Origin: Muribaculaceae bacterium
GTDB taxonomy: Bacteria; Bacteroidota; Bacteroidia; Bacteroidales; Muribaculaceae
DNA: 11,659 nt
Direction of reading: 5' to 3'
Assembly: GCA_029056365.1 (NCBI GenBank)
Contig: JAIDBM010000131.1
Coordinates: 1-11,659 of the forward strand
Position 1 is the first letter of the stretch. Every line of letters starts with the position of its first letter. A model generated the notes under the pieces. It worked only from the letters and a program-made list of their open reading frames with translations. It had not been told where the DNA came from and searched no databases. Both the position numbers and the translations under genes were made by a program. Shown piece by piece: positions 5,854 through 11,659 of this stretch.

Positions 5854-8800
5854 ATGAAGAAATTTGTCACATTTATTTTTGCATCGCTGGTGATAGTCGG
5901 TGCAGGAGGTTCGGCAGAAGCCGCGCGTCCGTTCGGGCATAAGACGAAAATGCCGAGAGCATCGAGAGATTTTTCTCCACCGGCGATGAGTGTTAATACT
6001 CCGCAGTCGGAGCGGATGACTCTGCCCAAAGCTCAGAAAGGTTTGGTTGCCGGAGTATTCGATAATGTGCTCGAAGCAGTGTCGGAACGGCACATGGTGC
6101 CGCAGCAGCGGGTGAATGCCGGAGGAACCAATCTGTTCGGGTATCTGAATTATTCGAAAAGTGGCTATAAGCAAGGATGGTATGAATTCACGGTCGACGG
6201 ACTGTCGATGTTATGGCAGGACCCGTTGTTCACTTATGCCAACGGATATGACGAGCTGCTTACTTCGTGGGTGAAAGACGATCGGCTTTGCGGCTATTGC
6301 GACTGGTATCAATATGGTTATTTCTGGGGTCAGAAATACTATGAAATCAATACCCGCACCGGTGAGATAGTAACCGAGACAGCAGATGAAGACTGCATAT
6401 ACGACGGAGGCGTGTTTATATCGGCCTGCTACGATCCGGTGGAAAATGCAGTGTATGGCTACGGAACCGACGACTGGGATTCCGAGGAAGTTACAACTGC
6501 AACGTTCCAGAAAACAACTGCATATCCGTGGGGATTTGAAGTGATAAAGGATATCGACCGCAAGAGTTTCAAAACATCCTGCAAGTCGTTGGCCTATAAT
6601 CCTATTGACAAGGAAATATACGGCATAACGCTTGAAAACAATCTTGTGAGAATCGACCGCAAAACCGGCGAGCAGACTCAGATAGCCAGACTCAATACCA
6701 CTGCCGGCGAGTTTGTCACCGGAATGTGTTACAGTACGGCAGAGGGTGCGTTCTACTGGAATCCGGCCTATAGCGCCACGACATCGGAGATAGTCAGAGT
6801 GAATCCGGTATCCGGAGCCATAACGGTGTCGGATAAGTTTGTTGAGGGAGGAGAGAGCTTCGGCTGTCTGGCTGAAATGGGTTCGGTTGTGACATCCGAC
6901 TCTCCATTACGCCCCGAAATCATAGCCACAGGATTCGAATCGGGTTCAACCACAGGCACCATAACAATCAAATTGCCGGTTTCGTATGTCGACGGACGCC
7001 CGCTTTCAAAGGAACTTACCTGGGTGGCCAGACTCGACGGCAAGAACTACACCGCAGGCCAATCGGCTCCGGGAAGCGAGGTTCAGGTTGAATTCAAGAA
7101 CATAACAAGCGCAAACCATAATTTCGCGTTCTATTGCGAGGTCGATGGTGTGAAAAGCGCGGAAATCAGCACATCGCTGTATGTAGGTTCTGATGTGCCG
7201 CTGGCTCCCGCAAGCGTTACTCTGGAGAAGGACAATATACATTGGTCGGCTGTCAAGGCCGGTGTGAACGGAGGCTATATCGATCCGTCGAAGATTGAAT
7301 ATGAAGTGTATATCAACGGTCAGCTTCTGGCACGTACCGGACGGACTTCCATAAAGGAAAACATTGGCGAGGGTGAGCCGTTTGCCCGTCATCAGGCATC
7401 GGTCCGCGCGGTATTCAACGACAAGCGCTCCATGCCGGCATATTCAAACTATCTGAATGCCGGTGAAGCCTGGGAGCTGCCGGTGGACATGATTGCCTCG
7501 CAGGAAATGTTTGAGCTTTGCACAAGCTTTAACCTTGACGGTGAAGACGAAAACTGGTGGGAAGTGGACCCCTACCGCGACCCCAATGCCTTCTATGCCG
7601 GACAGGCCGATGATATAGAAGGAAGCGACTGGCTCATTCTGCCGGCCATGAACTTCCCGGATGCCGATGTATATTACAGCCTTTACATAACCTGTATGAG
7701 CGTGGCGGCGAAATACGACTCCCGTATGGAAGTATGCATCGGACAATACCCCGACCCGACATCGATGGACCAGGTGCTGATTCCTGAGTTCAAGCCGCAG
7801 AGTCGCGACTACGCCACTTTCTCGAATCTGTTCTTCAAGGTTCCGTATGAAGGAGAGTACTATATAGGACTGCATGCCATAACCGGAAAGAATTCCTGCG
7901 GCGTGATGGTGCATGAAATAAGAGTTGAGAACGACAACCTCCAGCCCGATTCACCTGCGGCAGTGACCGACCTGAAGGCTGAACCAGGAGCCAACGGCGC
8001 TCTTGAAGCCACAGTTACGTTCACGCTTCCTACAGAAGACCTGAGCGGCAAAACGCTGTCGTCGGACATGGCGCTTACTGCAAAAGTATCAGGTGCCAAT
8101 ACTGAGGAGGTCAGCGGCAAGCCAGGCCAGACTTTGTCGGCCAAGGTGAAGACAGTTCAGGGCGACAACCGCATTGCTGTAGCTCTGCGTGCAGGCGACA
8201 AATCCGGCCCGACAGCCATGGTCGATGTCTATACAGGTGTGAATGTGCCCGGAACCGTGAAGAACCTTACGGCCGAAATTCATCCGGATATGATGGGTGT
8301 GGATTTCAAATGGGAAGCGCCCGATGCCGACAAATCAGGCGGATATGTCGACCCGGCTACTGTGGAATATTATCTGGTATTCGGACCAAACGGCAGCGTT
8401 GCGGAAACCACTCCGATCGGTACAGGCATTACCGCATACAGCCTTGATCTTCCTGCTGGCTCGGAACAGAATTACTATCGTGTAGGCATCGAAGCCCGTA
8501 ATGTGGCTGGTACTACCGGACGATATATGGGAATCACTACATTGCTTGGCGAACCATACCGCCTGCCGATGGCCGAGGATTTTGAAAACATGCCTCTCAA
8601 TTATGGCCCGTGGATTGTATATGGTGATCCGTCTTCGAATGTTTCCTGGTTCCAGTATGCCATAAAGGATATCGCCACCGAGTGGAAAGATATGGATGGA
8701 ACCGCTATATGCGGTGTAGGAAACGCCGATGCCGTCGACAACAGTTCGCTTGGAGTGCCGCGTTTCACCACAAAGGGAATGAGCGATGTAAAAGTCAGAA

Positions 8801-9273
8801 TTTTAGCTTGGACAGGCGAGCAGTCGGCCCAGATGAAGTTGACTGGAAATATTTACGGAAAATCTGAACCGGATGTCATAGGAGAGTTCCCGTATAAGAA
8901 TTCCGATGCCATGAGCATGTGGAAAACCCTTGAGTTCGACCTTCCTGCCGCATATCTCGAACAGAGCTGGGTTCAGCTTTATATCGACGCCACTTTCGGT
9001 CCGGACCATAACTATGCAATCATCGACAGTATTGAAATCGGCGGCGAGGATGTCGGTGTTGTCGGCGTAGTGGCCGGAGAGGGCAGTATCGTGGCCGGAC
9101 TTGGCACGATAACAGTGAGAGGTTTTGCCGGAGAGCGGATACTGGTATACGGTATCGACGGCCTGAAGGTAACCGAAGCCGTAGCCGACGGAAATGAGAC
9201 TGTGCTTGATGTTGCCAGAGGAATCTATGTGGTGAAGGCAGGTCGGCGCACTGTTAAGCTCGCGGTAAGATAA
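5854..9273 (+). CDS. Large secreted protein: beta-propeller-like N-terminus, duplicated Fn3/jelly-roll module, sorting-type C-terminal domain
   Basis: The 1139-residue protein starts MKKFVTFIFASLVIVG with a signal peptide probably cut after AEA (residue 23-24). About 90-345 contains repeated Tyr/Trp-rich strands with phrases such as YGITLENNLVRIDRKTGE, suggesting a beta-propeller. Then a roughly 350-residue module occurs twice (349-698 and 699-1065): an Ig/Fn3-like domain beginning DSP, a second Fn3-like domain with a shared GGY(I/V)DP..(I/V)EY motif, and a jelly-roll (MAM/cleaved-adhesin or choice-of-anchor-J type) introduced by GE..(E/R)LP. The last 70 residues (with RILVYGIDGLKV, GIYVVKAG and a basic KLAVR end) resemble a T9SS type A sorting domain. 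I recognise the architecture as common in Bacteroidales but not a specific function. No catalytic motif is visible; adhesion or glycan binding is possible. It has its own promoter, and probably shares a transcript with the next gene. Confidence 0.85.
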   Translation: MKKFVTFIFASLVIVGAGGSAEAARPFGHKTKMPRASRDFSPPAMSVNTPQSERMTLPKAQKGLVAGVFDNVLEAVSERHMVPQQRVNAGGTNLFGYLNYSKSGYKQGWYEFTVDGLSMLWQDPLFTYANGYDELLTSWVKDDRLCGYCDWYQYGYFWGQKYYEINTRTGEIVTETADEDCIYDGGVFISACYDPVENAVYGYGTDDWDSEEVTTATFQKTTAYPWGFEVIKDIDRKSFKTSCKSLAYNPIDKEIYGITLENNLVRIDRKTGEQTQIARLNTTAGEFVTGMCYSTAEGAFYWNPAYSATTSEIVRVNPVSGAITVSDKFVEGGESFGCLAEMGSVVTSDSPLRPEIIATGFESGSTTGTITIKLPVSYVDGRPLSKELTWVARLDGKNYTAGQSAPGSEVQVEFKNITSANHNFAFYCEVDGVKSAEISTSLYVGSDVPLAPASVTLEKDNIHWSAVKAGVNGGYIDPSKIEYEVYINGQLLARTGRTSIKENIGEGEPFARHQASVRAVFNDKRSMPAYSNYLNAGEAWELPVDMIASQEMFELCTSFNLDGEDENWWEVDPYRDPNAFYAGQADDIEGSDWLILPAMNFPDADVYYSLYITCMSVAAKYDSRMEVCIGQYPDPTSMDQVLIPEFKPQSRDYATFSNLFFKVPYEGEYYIGLHAITGKNSCGVMVHEIRVENDNLQPDSPAAVTDLKAEPGANGALEATVTFTLPTEDLSGKTLSSDMALTAKVSGANTEEVSGKPGQTLSAKVKTVQGDNRIAVALRAGDKSGPTAMVDVYTGVNVPGTVKNLTAEIHPDMMGVDFKWEAPDADKSGGYVDPATVEYYLVFGPNGSVAETTPIGTGITAYSLDLPAGSEQNYYRVGIEARNVAGTTGRYMGITTLLGEPYRLPMAEDFENMPLNYGPWIVYGDPSSNVSWFQYAIKDIATEWKDMDGTAICGVGNADAVDNSSLGVPRFTTKGMSDVKVRILAWTGEQSAQMKLTGNIYGKSEPDVIGEFPYKNSDAMSMWKTLEFDLPAAYLEQSWVQLYIDATFGPDHNYAIIDSIEIGGEDVGVVGVVAGEGSIVAGLGTITVRGFAGERILVYGIDGLKVTEAVADGNETVLDVARGIYVVKAGRRTVKLAVR
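6898..9048 (+). repeat. Tandem duplication of a three-domain module within the Fn3 protein
   Basis: Codons 349-698 (6898-7947) and 699-1065 (7948-9048) encode the same domain order at about 350-residue spacing. Both copies begin DSP, have V.VP near the second domain, share GGYIDP..IEY versus GGYVDP..VEY, and have GEAWELP versus GEPYRLP before the jelly-roll. Similarity outside these blocks is low, so the duplication is old. Confidence 0.7.
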
Positions 9274-9285
9274 TCATGATTTTTA

Positions 9286-9321
9286 TGGTCCGGCGGATGT
9301 AGCCATGATGCCGCCGGACCA
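9286..9321 (+). other. Intercistronic GC-rich hairpin without T run
   Basis: An 11-bp perfect stem (9286-9296 with 9311-9321) and a 14-base loop lie 12 bases after the upstream stop and 20 bases before the next ATG. No T run follows on either strand, so it is not a standard intrinsic terminator. It could be an RNA-stabilising or processing element, or could partially attenuate the downstream gene. No TAnnTTTG element lies in the gap. Confidence 0.7.
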
Positions 9322-9341
9322 AACCTATAATTCGGAACATT

Positions 9342-11659
9342 ATGAACAGGACACTATTATCAATATCGGCGTTATTTCTGGGCCTTATTCCTGTTATGGC
9401 AGGCGGTCACGGACCATGCCTGCGGACTGCGGCAGGAAGCGTTGCGGTATCGTTGGCCGACCGTCAGGCCATAGGCGGAGCTGCTTATGCAGCCGTTGTG
9501 CCCCGGGCGGCCGCCTCTGAGCAGACCCAGGTATTGTCGGAAGATTTTTCACGATGCACAAAGGGCAGTGAGGCCTCGCCGGATACGGAAGGTATTGTAG
9601 GGGAGATACCCGCTGAACTCACAGCTGCTTACGGATGGGCCGGAGCAACGTTCCGGCAGGCCGGAGGCTGCGCCTTCCTTGACGCCTACCATCTGACATA
9701 TCAGGGACAGGATATTGTTGCCTATTATCTCGACACTCCGTGGCTTCAGCTCAAAAATGGCCAGAACCTGGTGGAGGTGCGCTTCAGAGCACGTTCGTCG
9801 AATCCGGCGGGCGACAAGTTCTATATCATCAATGCCGATGCCGCGTCGGGCAGTACAATCGGAACCCACGGTGTGTCGGTAACCGGGCAGTGGAACGAAT
9901 ATGCCATGTATATCGACGGATGCACGCCGAACACATTCTTCGAGTTCCAGAGCGAGAGCGCACCGTTCTATATCGATGATATTTCGGTGGCAGTGGTGCC
10001 CGATCTGGCCACTCCGAAGGTAATGCCGGCCACACAGATAACTCCCGACGGCTTTACCGCCAACTGGCAGGCTGTGGCGAACGCCACCGGCTACATGTTG
10101 AATCCGAAAGCGATACATATCAGCAACGGACTCGACCCGCGCTACCTCATCGATGCCGATTTCGAGAGCATCACACAGGGCACGGTCGACAATCCTCAGT
10201 TGCCCCAATACAGCGTTTATTCGCTCGACGACTATATCAGCCAGAAAGGATGGCTGGCACGCCTGCCTTATTTTGCCAAAGGATGTCTGGGCCTGAGCAA
10301 CGAACTTATGAGCAGCTATGGCAATTCGCTGCTGCAGTCGCCTACCTTGAATCTGTCGGGCGATGACGGACGCGTATCGGTAAAAATGCGTTATCTGGTA
10401 AAGGACGTCGACATGTTCCAGGTGTGTCTCTACAGTGTGTTGCCCGACGGACGGGTGAGCCTGCGTTCTACCAAAATGGTTTATACCGGCGAAGAGAACA
10501 ATGTGTGGAAAGACGAACAGTTCACTATCAGCGGCGGCACAGTATCGTCGATGCTTGTGATACTGCTTCCGGAGACTACAACAGGAACCGTATTCTTCGA
10601 TGAACTCAGCATGTGGCAGATTCTGGAGGCCGGCACACGATATTCCGAACCGATGGCGCAACAGTTGTCGGCCACGAATTCGGCCCGGGTATTGACTCCT
10701 GAAGCATCGGATACCGACTCGTTCTCCTATTCGGTGACAGCATACCGTACACTTCCGAACGGGGCGAATATCTACAGTGAGCCTTCGGACGAAATTGTGG
10801 TGGGCAGCACTACTTCGGAACAGCCGGTTTCGCTCGGAACTCCGAGTCCGCAGACAGTAAAAGTAGATGGTGGCCGTTTTACAGCCACCTGGGAACCCGT
10901 GCCTGGCGCCAATGCTTACCGTATTGATGTTTACCGCCGTCATGTGTCGAACGGTTTCGAGACGATAGATGTAATCAATGAGAATTTCGACGGTATAAAG
11001 GTGGGTACAACCGATCTCGACAGGCCGAGGGCCATGAGCGAGGATGGATATGACCGTCTGGACGCATACACCAAGCAGCCCGGCTGGGAAGTGTTCCAAG
11101 GCTTCTATGTCGATGGAGCTGTGGGAATTCTCGGTTATTGGAATATGCTTGGCGTGGGATGCTATATGCGTTCTCCTGAATTCGACCTTTCAGCCAATGG
11201 CGGGCGTATGACTCTTGACATAAAAGTAGGTTCCGACTATTACAACCAGGGTGCGACAATATATCTGGCGCATGAGGACAAGCAGACCGGTGCTCTGGTT
11301 TACGATGAAATGTTCCCGCTTGACGAAATGACGAAGGGATTCCATAACTTCACCACACAGTTCAGCAAGGGACGTGAAGATTCGTTCTTTGTATTTTATC
11401 CGTATGGTTACGGCCTGAGCTATTTCGATGACATACGTGTCAGCCAGCAGTTGCCCGCCGGAACAAGCGACATAAGGGTAAGCACACGGAATGCCAACGG
11501 AAACACAGTAACCATGACTGTGCCCGACGTGGTTGAAGACGATGAATATTTCTATACTGTAACCGCGTTGTGGATCGACGGCAACGATATTCTGAAGGTC
11601 GAATCGGCTGCCTCGCCGATGACTCCGGTGTCAGGTCTGGTGAAAACAACAACTTACTC
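9342..11659 (+). CDS. Large secreted protein of alternating Fn3 and jelly-roll domains (partial, 3' end outside window)
   Basis: From the ATG at 9342 the frame stays open for 772 codons to the window edge. The start MNRTLLSISALFLGLIPVMAGG is a signal peptide, likely cut after Ala20. An Ala-rich stretch (21-62) leads into a first jelly-roll-like domain (about 63-226, from VLSEDF to FYIDDISV). Two copies of a repeat about 275 residues apart follow. Each opens with an Fn3 half (FTANWQAV at 238; FTATWEPV at 513), runs into a jelly-roll ((A/E)(D/N)F at its start, FFDELSM or YFDDIRV at its end), and then shows the closing Fn3 strands (SFSYSVTAY ... YSEPSDEIVV; EYFYTVTAL ... VESAASP). No active-site motif is visible. 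It is probably exported to the surface; if a sorting tail exists it lies past the edge. Likely co-transcribed with the preceding gene, 68 bases upstream. Confidence 0.85.
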   Translation, partial: MNRTLLSISALFLGLIPVMAGGHGPCLRTAAGSVAVSLADRQAIGGAAYAAVVPRAAASEQTQVLSEDFSRCTKGSEASPDTEGIVGEIPAELTAAYGWAGATFRQAGGCAFLDAYHLTYQGQDIVAYYLDTPWLQLKNGQNLVEVRFRARSSNPAGDKFYIINADAASGSTIGTHGVSVTGQWNEYAMYIDGCTPNTFFEFQSESAPFYIDDISVAVVPDLATPKVMPATQITPDGFTANWQAVANATGYMLNPKAIHISNGLDPRYLIDADFESITQGTVDNPQLPQYSVYSLDDYISQKGWLARLPYFAKGCLGLSNELMSSYGNSLLQSPTLNLSGDDGRVSVKMRYLVKDVDMFQVCLYSVLPDGRVSLRSTKMVYTGEENNVWKDEQFTISGGTVSSMLVILLPETTTGTVFFDELSMWQILEAGTRYSEPMAQQLSATNSARVLTPEASDTDSFSYSVTAYRTLPNGANIYSEPSDEIVVGSTTSEQPVSLGTPSPQTVKVDGGRFTATWEPVPGANAYRIDVYRRHVSNGFETIDVINENFDGIKVGTTDLDRPRAMSEDGYDRLDAYTKQPGWEVFQGFYVDGAVGILGYWNMLGVGCYMRSPEFDLSANGGRMTLDIKVGSDYYNQGATIYLAHEDKQTGALVYDEMFPLDEMTKGFHNFTTQFSKGREDSFFVFYPYGYGLSYFDDIRVSQQLPAGTSDIRVSTRNANGNTVTMTVPDVVEDDEYFYTVTALWIDGNDILKVESAASPMTPVSGLVKTTTY
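10023..11650 (+). repeat. Two tandem Fn3-with-jelly-roll units in the second exported protein
   Basis: The units begin at about codons 228 and 503. Their FTA.W.(A/P)V motifs are 275 residues apart (238 and 513), and both show the order Fn3 start, jelly-roll, Fn3 end. The nucleotide sequences are diverged; the repeat is visible at protein level only. Confidence 0.65.

Noticed and set aside
9305..9520. A 71-codon plus-strand frame starting in the intercistronic hairpin loop
   Set aside because: It overlaps the signal peptide and N-terminus of the exported protein at 9342 in another frame, and its Arg/Cys-rich product has no signal or domain.
9549..11099. A 516-codon open frame on the minus strand
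   Set aside because: It lies wholly antisense to the Fn3/jelly-roll gene. Its translation is rich in His, Arg and Cys with no domain signal, as expected for a shadow frame of a codon-biased gene.
1..11659. CRISPR arrays, insertion sequences, transposase or phage genes
   Set aside because: No regularly spaced short repeats, no terminal inverted repeats with a transposase frame, and no phage-like proteins were seen on either strand.

Overview
The window looks like a chromosomal segment from a gut-type Bacteroidales bacterium, plausibly Muribaculaceae or a relative; the family placement is an inference. The support is a Rho factor with a long disordered insertion, a two-gene cassette matching the Bacteroidetes glycine-lipid acyltransferases, an absence of clear Shine-Dalgarno sequences, and repeated matches to the Bacteroidetes promoter (-33 TTTG, -7 TAnnTTTG). 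Large secreted Fn3/jelly-roll proteins, one with a tail like a type IX secretion (T9SS) sorting domain, point the same way.

Layout: (1) Positions 1-221 hold the 5' part of a small membrane-protein gene on the minus strand. It is divergent from (2) glsA-glsB (273-2062, plus strand), two acyltransferases overlapping by ATGA. The 51-bp gap holds two promoters that interlock as an inverted repeat. (3) Positions 2063-2402 carry a possible terminator, a strong promoter and a roughly 220-nt leader for rho (2403-4367), which ends at a textbook terminator. (4) A solitary tRNA-Leu(UAG) (4511-4592) has its own promoter and terminator. (5) An NlpC/P60 lipoprotein gene (4669-5526) follows, with its promoter starting directly after the tRNA terminator. 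(6) After a promoter and a roughly 120-nt leader comes a 1139-residue secreted multidomain protein (5854-9273). (7) Across a 68-nt gap with an 11-bp hairpin lies a second large secreted protein (9342 to the window edge, at least 772 residues).

The first half is mostly housekeeping: membrane lipid synthesis, transcription termination, tRNA and cell-wall hydrolysis. The second half is accessory-like: two neighbouring, probably co-transcribed exported proteins built from repeated beta-sandwich modules. Their function cannot be read from sequence; adhesion, glycan binding or surface assembly are possibilities. I did not find a clearly new enzymatic or defence system. The most unusual features are the interlocked divergent promoter, the rho leader, the tandemly repeated architecture of the two exported proteins, and the apparent nesting of jelly-roll domains inside Fn3 domains in the second one.
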